Assembly: GCA_009704285.1 (NCBI GenBank)
Contig: WLEM01000025.1
Coordinates: 1-7,036 of the forward strand
Length of the DNA: 7,036 nt
Source of the DNA: Actinomycetota bacterium
Lineage (GTDB): Bacteria > Actinomycetota > Actinomycetes > Nanopelagicales > Nanopelagicaceae
Direction of reading: 5' to 3'
Positions 1 through 7,036 of the stretch are shown here, in pieces (position 1 is the stretch's first letter; every line of letters begins with the position of its first letter). The position numbers and the translations under genes are program-made. The notes beneath the pieces were generated by a model. That model had not been told where the DNA came from. It was given only the letters and a program-made list of their open reading frames with translations, and searched no databases.

Positions 1-1954
<1,954 letters not shown>

Positions 1955-1961
1955 ATCTCCA

Positions 1962-1967
1962 ATGGTA
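1962..1967 (-). promoter_or_regulatory. Possible -10 element for the CNNM-trpS transcript
   Basis: Read on the minus strand, TACCAT fits the actinobacterial -10 pattern TANNNT and ends 7 bases before the CNNM ATG. That would place transcription initiation at or next to the start codon, giving a leaderless message. No convincing -35 lies at the right distance (the corresponding bases read GGCCGG). A promoter must lie somewhere in this divergent gap because the neighbouring gene runs the other way, but the exact assignment is weak. Confidence 0.3.
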
Positions 1968-2038
1968 TCTAACTGCGCAGATCACCGGCCCCGTGAGCGC
2001 AAAAAGTGCGCCCCTTCCCCTTTTTTGCCATTGTGTCG

Positions 2039-2044
2039 TAACCT
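2039..2044 (+). promoter_or_regulatory. Possible -10 element for the ABC ATPase gene
   Basis: TAACCT matches TANNNT and would start transcription at about 2050-2052, just before the first leader hairpin (2053-2068). The resulting leader would be about 73 bases. No good -35 is seen at 16-18 bases spacing; TTGCCA at 2025-2030 is too close. The call rests mainly on its fit to the predicted leader boundary. Confidence 0.28.
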
Positions 2045-2052
2045 TTGCCAAC

Positions 2053-2114
2053 TCTCACAACCGTGAGACCTTCATCCAACGGATCGTCGGGCACGTACCT
2101 GCCCGGAGAAGGAG
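2053..2114 (+). promoter_or_regulatory. Structured 5' leader with sequestered Shine-Dalgarno; candidate msiK RNA motif
   Basis: The leader of the ABC ATPase gene can form several helices. TCTCAC/GTGAGA (2053-2058 with 2063-2068, loop AACC) is a perfect 6-bp hairpin. Directly after it, CCTTC and TCC (2069-2073, 2075-2077) can pair with the ribosome-binding stretch GGAGAAGG (2105-2112), giving 8 pairs with only A2074 bulged. Inside this helix, GGGCA/TGCCC (2089-2093 with 2100-2104) forms a capping stem that could stack on it. ATCC/GGAT (2074-2077 with 2081-2084) is a competing mini-hairpin that would free the ribosome site. Known: an Rfam-listed cis-regulatory RNA, msiK, lies upstream of msiK-type ATPase genes in Actinobacteria. 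Inferred: this leader is a member. I cannot check its consensus here, and a general translational-control hairpin remains the alternative. Confidence 0.5.
2109..2114 (+). promoter_or_regulatory. Ribosome binding site of the ABC ATPase gene
   Basis: AAGGAG lies 9 bases before the ATG at 2124 and fixes the start. It is notable because it is part of the purine stretch 2105-2114 that can be paired in the leader fold. Confidence 0.8.
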
Positions 2115-2123
2115 TAAAGAACC

Positions 2124-3206
2124 ATGGCATCAGTTGTATTCTCACAAGCATCCCGAATCTATCCGGGAACTACAAAACCTGCAGTAGATAAATTAGATCT
2201 AACCGTTAATGATGGTGAGTTTCTAGTTTTAGTTGGACCATCTGGTTGTGGTAAATCAACCTCATTAAGAATGTTAGCTGGATTAGAGGAGATCGATACT
2301 GGATCTATTCGAATCGGTGATAAAGATGTAACAAATGTTGCACCTAAAGATCGAGATATCGCAATGGTCTTTCAGTCCTACGCGCTATACCCACATATGT
2401 CAGTTGCTGAAAATATGGGCTTCGCATTAAAAATTGCTGGTGTAGCAAAAGAGGAGCGCGCAAGACGAGTATTAGAGGCGGCAAAATTATTAGATTTAGA
2501 GGATTACTTAGATCGTAAACCAAAGGCACTATCTGGTGGTCAACGCCAGCGTGTAGCGATGGGTCGAGCAATTGTCCGCGAACCACAGGTCTTCCTAATG
2601 GATGAGCCATTATCAAACTTGGATGCAAAGCTTCGTGTTGCTACCCGTACTCAAATTGCGGCCCTTCAACGCCGACTTGGAATCACAACTGTTTATGTAA
2701 CCCATGATCAGGTTGAAGCTATGACAATGGGTGATCGAGTTGCCGTACTTAAGGATGGCTTGTTGCAACAAGTTGATACCCCTAGAAATCTTTATGAAAA
2801 ACCACAAAATGTATTTGTGGCTGGCTTTATTGGCTCCCCAGCAATGAATCTATTAACCGCACCAGTTGTAAGTGGCAAAGCAATGCTGGGTAACCTAGCA
2901 ATTAACGTGCCAACATCTGGTGGTTCATCGGTAACAGTTGGTATTAGGCCAGAAGGTTTCATGCCAGCTACAACTGGTTTTGAGGTAGCTGTTGAGGTGG
3001 TTGAAGAGCTTGGTGCTGATGCATTTGTTTATGGCAAGCCAGTTGATAAATCACTTAAGTTTGCTAACACCACTGAGGAGTTAGGTCAGGTAATTATTAG
3101 ATGGGATCCAAAGAATCCACCTAAGCCTGGTCAAACAGTTACTGTTGGCGTTAATCAAGAGGTAGTGCACCTATTTGATGCCTCCACCGGCAAGAGGTTG
3201 AACTAA
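2124..3206 (+). CDS. msiK: MsiK/UgpC-type sugar ABC transporter ATP-binding protein
   Basis: This 360-aa cytoplasmic ATPase subunit powers carbohydrate ABC importers of the MalK/UgpC/MsiK family (CUT1 class). Visible nucleotide-binding motifs are Walker A GPSGCGKST (38-46), the Q-loop glutamine Q84 in MVFQ, signature LSGGQ (136-140), Walker B VFLMDEP (156-162), D-loop SNLD (164-167) and the switch histidine H194 in THDQ. Residues from about 235 to 360 form the C-terminal OB-fold (TOBE-like) regulatory domain typical of MalK homologues, including VGIRPEGF (272-279). Length is normal. No permease or solute-binding protein gene lies on either side within the window, which fits MsiK, an ATPase shared by several sugar transporters in Actinobacteria. 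The substrate range cannot be read from the sequence. The start is supported by AAGGAG 9 bases upstream. It is flanked by minus-strand genes on both sides, so it is monocistronic. The symbol is assigned by family and context. Confidence 0.9.
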   Translation: MASVVFSQASRIYPGTTKPAVDKLDLTVNDGEFLVLVGPSGCGKSTSLRMLAGLEEIDTGSIRIGDKDVTNVAPKDRDIAMVFQSYALYPHMSVAENMGFALKIAGVAKEERARRVLEAAKLLDLEDYLDRKPKALSGGQRQRVAMGRAIVREPQVFLMDEPLSNLDAKLRVATRTQIAALQRRLGITTVYVTHDQVEAMTMGDRVAVLKDGLLQQVDTPRNLYEKPQNVFVAGFIGSPAMNLLTAPVVSGKAMLGNLAINVPTSGGSSVTVGIRPEGFMPATTGFEVAVEVVEELGADAFVYGKPVDKSLKFANTTEELGQVIIRWDPKNPPKPGQTVTVGVNQEVVHLFDASTGKRLN

Positions 3207-3216
3207 GTAGAAAATT

Positions 3217-3251
3217 AAAAAGCCCCACTCGTTTTGAGTGGGGCTTTTTTT
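3217..3251. terminator. Bidirectional intrinsic terminator between convergent ABC ATPase and icd genes
   Basis: A perfect inverted repeat, GCCCCACTC (3222-3230) with GAGTGGGGC (3236-3244), is separated by the 5-base loop GTTTT. It is flanked by five A on the left (3217-3221) and seven T on the right (3245-3251), so the pairing can extend to 14 bp. On the plus strand the T-run ends the ABC transcript, 10 bases after its stop. On the minus strand the complementary T-run ends the icd transcript, whose stop is at 3261-3263. Confidence 0.93.
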
Positions 3252-3260
3252 ATTAAGAAA

Positions 3261-4475
3261 TTAAGCCATTGCCTTCTTCAAATTATCATCAATTGCAGCC
3301 AAGAACTCTTGGGTATTAAGCCATGGTGCATCTTTGCTAATCAGTAATGCAAGATCCTTTGTCATCTTTCCGCTTTCAACTGTTTCAATACAAACTCGCT
3401 CTAGAGTTTTAGCAAACTCAGCAACCTTTGGTGTGTTATCAAGTTTTGCGCGATGTGCTAATCCCTGAGTCCACGCAAAGATTGATGCGATTGGGTTTGT
3501 AGAGGTTGCCTTACCTGCTTGGTGATCACGATAGTGACGAGTAACTGTGCCATGAGCTGCCTCTGCCTCAACAGTTTTGCCATCTGGTGTCATCAAAACA
3601 GATGTCATCAAACCAAGAGATCCATAACCTTGCGCAACAGTGTCAGATTGAACATCGCCGTCATAATTCTTACAAGCCCAGATATAGCCACCCTCCCAGC
3701 GAAGTGAGGTGGCAACCATGTCATCAATTAATCTGTGGTCATACTCAAGATTGTTTTTGGCAAACTCGGTTTTAAACTCTTTCTCAAAAACCTCAGCAAA
3801 AATATCCTTGAATCGACCATCATAGGCTTTCAGAATTGTATTTTTAGTTGATAAAAAGACTGGATACTTTCGAATCAGGCCATAATTAAATGATGCTCTG
3901 GCAAAATCTCGAATTGAATCATCAAGGTTATACATAGCCATAGCAACACCTGATGATGGGAAATCAAAAACATTAAACTCCATGGGCTTTGAGCCATCGG
4001 TAGGAGTAAAGGTCACGGTTAGCTTTCCAGCCCCTGGTACCTTGAAATCTGTTGCTCGGTATTGATCGCCAAATGCATGTCGGCCAATCACAATTGGCTT
4101 TGTCCAGTGCGGAATCAATCGTGGAACATTTTTAATAATGATTGGTTCGCGGAAAATTACGCCACCTAAAATGTTACGAATAGTCCCATTTGGAGACTTC
4201 CACATCTTCTTTAACTTAAACTCTTCAACTCGGGCCTCGTCCGGTGTGATGGTTGCGCATTTGACTCCCACGCCGTGTTTTTGAATTGCATGGGCAGAGT
4301 CAATAGTTACCTGATCATCTGTCTTATCTCGATACTCAATTCCAAGGTCGTAGTACTCAAGATTTATATCAAGGTATGGCAAGATCAAAGAGTCTTTGAT
4401 GAACTGCCAGATGATGCGAGTCATCTCATCGCCATCTAATTCAACTACTGTGCCCTCTACTTTGATCTTATTCAT
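3261..4475 (-). CDS. icd: NADP-dependent isocitrate dehydrogenase, dimeric type (like human IDH1 and M. tuberculosis Icd1)
   Basis: This TCA-cycle enzyme converts isocitrate to 2-oxoglutarate and CO2 with reduction of NADP+. At 404 aa it belongs to the homodimeric eukaryote-like subfamily rather than the roughly 740-aa monomeric form found in many Actinobacteria. Substrate-binding residues sit almost at human IDH1 numbering: SPNGTIR (94-100), R109, R132 in GRHAFGDQY (131-139), Y139 and K211 in STKNT. Metal-binding aspartates are D251, and D274 and D278 in [15 protein letters not shown] (308-314), ending in R313 and H314, is the adenosine-phosphate binding motif that indicates NADP+ over NAD+. 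The start ATG at 4473-4475 has GAGGAG 7 bases upstream. The mdh stop is only 15 bases before it, so the two are almost certainly co-transcribed. It is the last gene of the run and ends at the shared terminator. Confidence 0.97.
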   Translation of the reverse strand: MNKIKVEGTVVELDGDEMTRIIWQFIKDSLILPYLDINLEYYDLGIEYRDKTDDQVTIDSAHAIQKHGVGVKCATITPDEARVEEFKLKKMWKSPNGTIRNILGGVIFREPIIIKNVPRLIPHWTKPIVIGRHAFGDQYRATDFKVPGAGKLTVTFTPTDGSKPMEFNVFDFPSSGVAMAMYNLDDSIRDFARASFNYGLIRKYPVFLSTKNTILKAYDGRFKDIFAEVFEKEFKTEFAKNNLEYDHRLIDDMVATSLRWEGGYIWACKNYDGDVQSDTVAQGYGSLGLMTSVLMTPDGKTVEAEAAHGTVTRHYRDHQAGKATSTNPIASIFAWTQGLAHRAKLDNTPKVAEFAKTLERVCIETVESGKMTKDLALLISKDAPWLNTQEFLAAIDDNLKKAMA

Positions 4476-4490
4476 AACTTTTCTCCTCGC

Positions 4491-5447
4491 TTATAGATCT
4501 TTAACATCTGCTTGTTTTGTTCGCACAGCCTCTGCTGCAGCCTTTAAGGAAGTTAGCTCATCAGCGGTTAATTTCGTTTCTACTACTTTATTGACACCGT
4601 TTTTACCGATCTGAGCTTCTACACCTAGATAGACACCAGTAATTCCATACTCACCATTAACCCATGCACACACCGGCATTACCTCATTTGAATCGGTAAT
4701 TACTGCCTTGGCCATTCGAGCTGCTGCTGCAGATGGAGCGTAATAGGCAGATCCAGTTTTGAGCAGTGCCACAATCTCAGCGCCACCATTTCTAGTTCGG
4801 TCTACTAAATCCTTTATCTCATCAGCAGATAAAACATCAGCAAGTGGTTTGCCATTTACTGTGCAGCGACTTGGGACTGGCACCATAGTTTCTCCATGTG
4901 AGCCAAGAGTTAAAGTCTTTACCGATGCAGTTGTTACACCACATTTTTCAGCAACAAAATTGGTGAAGCGTGCAGTATCTAACATGCCAGCCTGACCCAT
5001 TACCTTGTTATATGAAAATTTGGTTGCAATCTGAGCAAGGGCAGTCATTTCATCTAGTGGATTTGAAACTACGATGATCACCGCATTTGGTGAGTGCTTT
5101 GCAATATTTTCAGCAACTCCGCGAACTATGCCAGCGTTGACGCCAATTAAATCCATTCGGCTCATACCTGGTTTGCGAGGCAATCCTGCAGTAATTACAA
5201 CAACATCCGAGTTTGCAGTTTTTTCATAGCCAGCACCATCAGCCGTAGTGGTTGCGCCAATTACTTTAGTTTCAAAATTTTCGATAGATCTTGATTGATT
5301 AATATCTAGTGCTAAACCCTCAGATTTGCCTTCTAAAATGTCGGTTAAGACCACTGTTTCAAAAACATCATATTCAGCAAGTCGTAGTGCGGTTGTGGAT
5401 CCATAGAACCCAGCTCCTACAACGGTTACTTTCCCAGATCTACTCAT
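4491..5447 (-). CDS. mdh: Malate dehydrogenase, LDH-like NAD-dependent class
   Basis: This TCA-cycle enzyme interconverts malate and oxaloacetate with NAD(H) in the cytoplasm. The 318-aa sequence has the Rossmann motif GAGFYG (11-16) and an acidic residue, D36 in LTDI, that fits NAD+ preference. The substrate loop LPRKPGMSR (89-97) carries R91 and R97; arginine here selects malate over lactate. The catalytic pair is D157 with R160 and H184 in GSHGETMVP (182-190). It is the lactate-dehydrogenase-like class, not the GAAGQIGY class of about 329 aa used by Streptomyces and Mycobacterium. AGAGGA lies 5 bases before the ATG at 5445-5447, which supports the start. It lies between the DUF3017 gene (64-base gap) and icd (15-base gap). 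The R-K-P-G loop argues against lactate dehydrogenase. Confidence 0.95.
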   Translation of the reverse strand: MSRSGKVTVVGAGFYGSTTALRLAEYDVFETVVLTDILEGKSEGLALDINQSRSIENFETKVIGATTTADGAGYEKTANSDVVVITAGLPRKPGMSRMDLIGVNAGIVRGVAENIAKHSPNAVIIVVSNPLDEMTALAQIATKFSYNKVMGQAGMLDTARFTNFVAEKCGVTTASVKTLTLGSHGETMVPVPSRCTVNGKPLADVLSADEIKDLVDRTRNGGAEIVALLKTGSAYYAPSAAAARMAKAVITDSNEVMPVCAWVNGEYGITGVYLGVEAQIGKNGVNKVVETKLTADELTSLKAAAEAVRTKQADVKDL

Positions 5448-5467
5448 TGAATCCTCTCGCAGGTGAT

Positions 5468-5490
5468 GCCCAATATTACTGATCTTGGGC
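5468..5490 (-). promoter_or_regulatory. Inverted repeat and possible promoter in front of mdh
   Basis: The 64-base gap between DUF3017 and mdh contains GCCCAA/TTGGGC (5468-5473 with 5485-5490), a 6-bp dyad with an 11-base spacer. On the minus strand TAATAT (5473-5478) resembles a -10 box, with a poor -35-like TTTAGT 18 bases upstream. A local promoter for mdh-icd with a repressor or attenuating element is possible. The dyad is short and the call is weak. Confidence 0.3.
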
Positions 5491-5511
5491 CAATCAACTA
5501 AATCCGCAAGG

Positions 5512-5757
5512 TTACCTAGCGTTGGGCAGGGAAAGGGCTAATCCAAACAACATGATGCAGATCATAATTGGCAGAATTAATTCAATATTTCGCTTCACTT
5601 TTTGCTGAGAGTATCTGGCCAAAGAAAACGCGCTTGCTCCCAAAGATAAAATTATCGACCCAGTTCTTACCGCGCCACTAATGCCAATGATCAATCCAAT
5701 GACAACCACAACTAGTGAGATTCTTCGAACCTGATCTAGAGTAAAACTATCTTTCAT
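5512..5757 (-). CDS. DUF3017 small integral membrane protein
   Basis: This is an 81-aa membrane protein of unknown function, of a family found in Actinobacteria next to folD. After a short charged N-terminus (KDSFTLDQVRR) come two or three hydrophobic helices, at about 12-27, 32-45 and 58-77. The family-typical basic-glycine step appears as VRTGSIILSLGASAF, followed by a conserved-looking arginine and a basic loop (QQKVKR). I assign DUF3017 from this pattern together with the location between folD and mdh, which matches Streptomyces gene order. I chose the ATG at 5755-5757, inside the last codons of folD (11-base overlap), because it gives normal family length. A TTG start further upstream would add 25 residues overlapping folD and is unlikely. 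There is no clear ribosome site, so coupling to folD translation is probable. No function can be read from the sequence. Confidence 0.82.
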   Translation of the reverse strand: MKDSFTLDQVRRISLVVVVIGLIIGISGAVRTGSIILSLGASAFSLARYSQQKVKRNIELILPIMICIMLFGLALSLPNAR

Positions 5758-6586
5758 TATTTGCCAATTGAATAAGATTTTTAAGCAACATAACTCTAGT
5801 AACTGGACCAATACCACCTGGCATTGGCGCAAAAAGTGAGGCAGTGTTTACAACCTCTGGATCAATATCTCCAAGTAGTTGATTGCCTACTCTTGTAATT
5901 CCAACATCTACTACGACTGCGCCTTTTTTAAACATTTCAGCTTTGAGTAGGTGTGCAGAGCCAATTGCAGAGATAACTACATCAGCCTTTTGCAATAATT
6001 GATTTAGGTTTTTGGTAGCAGAGTGTGCAAGTGTCACTGTCGCGTTATGAGGTTTTTGGGATAGCAATATAGACAAAGGTCTTCCTACGGTGGTTCCCCG
6101 GCCAATAATTAATACCTCTTGACCAGACATATTAACTTTATATTGTTCAAGCAGAGCCACAATTGCCAGTGGTGTACAAGGTGTGATGGCGTTAAAGCCC
6201 AAAACTAAGTTTCCTAAATTACTTGGCGTTAATCCATCTGCATCCTTTGATGGATTAATTGCAGCTAACACCTTTTGAGTATCAACTGCTTTTGGTAGTG
6301 GCAGTTGCACTATAAATCCAGTGCAAAGTGGGTCACTGTTTAACTTGTTTACTGAGGAGATAACCTCATCAGTTGAAGCAGTTGCTGGCAGATTAACCTT
6401 TATAGAGTTAATTCCTACCTCAGCACAATCTCGATGTTTACCATCAACATAGGCAATTGATCCTGGGTCATCACCTACTAAAATTGTCCCTAATCCAGCT
6501 GGCTTTGAAAGAGAAGCAACCTGTTTTTTCACTTCAGATCGAACCTCTTTAGCAAAGGATTTGCCATCCATAATCTTTGCGCTCAT
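5747..6586 (-). CDS. folD: Bifunctional methylenetetrahydrofolate dehydrogenase / methenyltetrahydrofolate cyclohydrolase (FolD)
   Basis: FolD oxidises 5,10-methylene-THF with NADP+ and hydrolyses the product to 10-formyl-THF, which feeds purine synthesis and initiator-tRNA formylation. The 279-aa protein shows the catalytic Y46 and K50 (YVDGK, 46-50), Q94 in GFIVQLPLP (90-98), D117 in KDADGLT (114-120) and the PCTP segment (136-139). Its Rossmann dinucleotide site is GRGTTVGRPL (162-171), where the arginine after the first glycine is the form I associate with actinobacterial FolD and suits NADP. The C-terminal signature PMPGGIGPVTR (254-264) is intact. The ATG at 6584-6586 overlaps the stop of the upstream membrane protein gene by 4 bases (ATGA), and the 3' end overlaps the DUF3017 start by 11 bases. 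Translation along the run is therefore coupled. No residue appears to be missing. Confidence 0.97.
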   Translation of the reverse strand: MSAKIMDGKSFAKEVRSEVKKQVASLSKPAGLGTILVGDDPGSIAYVDGKHRDCAEVGINSIKVNLPATASTDEVISSVNKLNSDPLCTGFIVQLPLPKAVDTQKVLAAINPSKDADGLTPSNLGNLVLGFNAITPCTPLAIVALLEQYKVNMSGQEVLIIGRGTTVGRPLSILLSQKPHNATVTLAHSATKNLNQLLQKADVVISAIGSAHLLKAEMFKKGAVVVDVGITRVGNQLLGDIDPEVVNTASLFAPMPGGIGPVTRVMLLKNLIQLANNER

Positions 6587-7036
6587 GGCTCAAGCCTACT
6601 CTGATTACTTTTCTTCTTAAACAATTTAGGAAGTAAAAGCATAAGCAAATAAGCAATTGTTATATGAGCAAACACAATTGCGCTGATTCGTATTGGATTT
6701 ACGCCGACTGGGTTCATATTGTCAGAAATAAGTGATCCTGATGAAACAAAAGCAAGTAATGCAGATCCTAAAACTGAGAATAGTAGAAATCTCAGCACTA
6801 ACTGTTGTTTACTTTTCTTATCTATCTGAAGTTTATTTACCTTATTCAAATTAACAACTGAATAAACAACTAGCATCAATGACAGAGTAACTATCCAGGG
6901 ATACTCCCCTGCTGGTAGTGCAGCTAGTGCTGGAATTGCTGGAATCTCTCGTAAGTTAAATATAAAAGGTGTGATGTCTGTGGCATTGCCCAAGGAAAAG
7001 CCAGCTCCTGCAATGTAACTAAAGGTAGCTATGAAA
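6583..7036 (-). CDS. Cell division protein PerM-like membrane protein (DUF6350), C-terminal fragment
   Basis: The reading frame is open to the right edge, so only the last 150 residues are seen; full members are about 400 aa or more. The visible part begins with AGAGFSLGNATDITPF, then REIPAIPALAALP. This corresponds to the recognisable DUF6350/PerM segment, in which a GTGTSVSP-like stretch is followed by VPALPLLAALP. Three hydrophobic helices follow (the WIVTLSLMLVVYSVV, FLLFSVLGSALLAFV and IVFAHITIAYLLMLLL regions), with NPVGVNPIR between the last two, and a basic tail. In mycobacteria the family member PerM is an integral membrane protein linked to cell division and persistence; the role here is inferred by family only. 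The TTG at 6991-6993 is internal, not the start. Its stop overlaps the folD ATG by 4 bases. In mycobacteria perM precedes purN-purH, whereas here folD follows directly. Confidence 0.75.
   Translation of the reverse strand, partial: FIATFSYIAGAGFSLGNATDITPFIFNLREIPAIPALAALPAGEYPWIVTLSLMLVVYSVVNLNKVNKLQIDKKSKQQLVLRFLLFSVLGSALLAFVSSGSLISDNMNPVGVNPIRISAIVFAHITIAYLLMLLLPKLFKKKSNQSRLEP

Noticed and set aside
2024..2050. Direct repeat TTTGCCA (2024-2030 and 2044-2050), spaced 20 bases
   Set aside because: A 7-base repeat is expected about once by chance in a gap of this size, so it is not evidence of an operator.
1969..2151. Minus-strand 60-aa reading frame (with an inner 20-aa MAKKGKGRTF... start) in the divergent gap, ending 14 bases before the CNNM start
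   Set aside because: No good ribosome site or recognised family. It overlaps the start of the ABC gene and lies antisense to the structured leader, which explains the base composition better. It would be worth revisiting if it proves conserved as protein in relatives.
2344..2807. Minus-strand frames of 94 and 64 aa inside the ABC ATPase gene
   Set aside because: Shadows of a gene with all ABC motifs intact; no independent support.
5512..5832. Longer 106-aa form of the DUF3017 protein from a TTG at 5830-5832
   Set aside because: It would overlap folD by 86 bases with an unlike N-terminus. The internal ATG gives normal family length.
6583..6993. Complete 136-aa membrane protein starting at TTG 6991-6993
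   Set aside because: The frame stays open to the window edge, and the residues before the TTG continue the PerM/DUF6350 similarity, so this is a C-terminal fragment.

Overview
The window looks like chromosomal core-genome DNA from a low-GC actinobacterium, most likely of the freshwater Nanopelagicales (acI) type. The reasons are the actinobacteria-specific families (a PerM/DUF6350 C-terminus and a DUF3017 protein), an MsiK-type orphan sugar-ABC ATPase, an actinobacterial form of FolD, A/T-rich codon use (many TTA, AAT and GAT codons), and very tight gene packing with 4-base start/stop overlaps. The taxonomic placement is inference. I see no mobile element, CRISPR array, tRNA, rRNA or defence cassette, and every substantial ORF is a recognisable housekeeping gene.

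Layout. Positions 1-1954 (minus strand) hold a CNNM/CorC-type membrane protein gene, translationally coupled through a GTGA overlap to trpS, which runs off the left edge. Positions 1955-2123 are a divergent intergenic region. Its plus-strand side forms a structured, GC-rich leader in front of the ABC ATPase gene (2124-3206, plus). A strong hairpin terminator at 3217-3251 sits between the convergent ABC and icd genes and should serve both strands. Positions 3261-7036 (minus) are one gene run in the transcription order perM (partial) - folD - DUF3017 - mdh - icd, with overlaps or short gaps throughout.

How the genes work together. The right-hand run pairs one-carbon folate metabolism (FolD) with two TCA-cycle steps (malate to oxaloacetate, isocitrate to 2-oxoglutarate). 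FolD and the NADP-type isocitrate dehydrogenase are both NADPH sources. The ABC ATPase stands alone without permease or binding-protein genes, as expected for an MsiK-like subunit that energises several sugar importers.

Most interesting point. The 5' leader of the ABC ATPase gene can fold so that the Shine-Dalgarno sequence is buried in an 8-bp helix, next to two GC-rich hairpins. A competing small hairpin uses part of the same strand. Position and gene context fit the described but functionally unresolved msiK RNA motif of Actinobacteria. I could not run a covariance search to confirm this. Secondary points are the absence of purN/purH between perM and folD, and the lactate-dehydrogenase-like class of malate dehydrogenase in the slot next to DUF3017.
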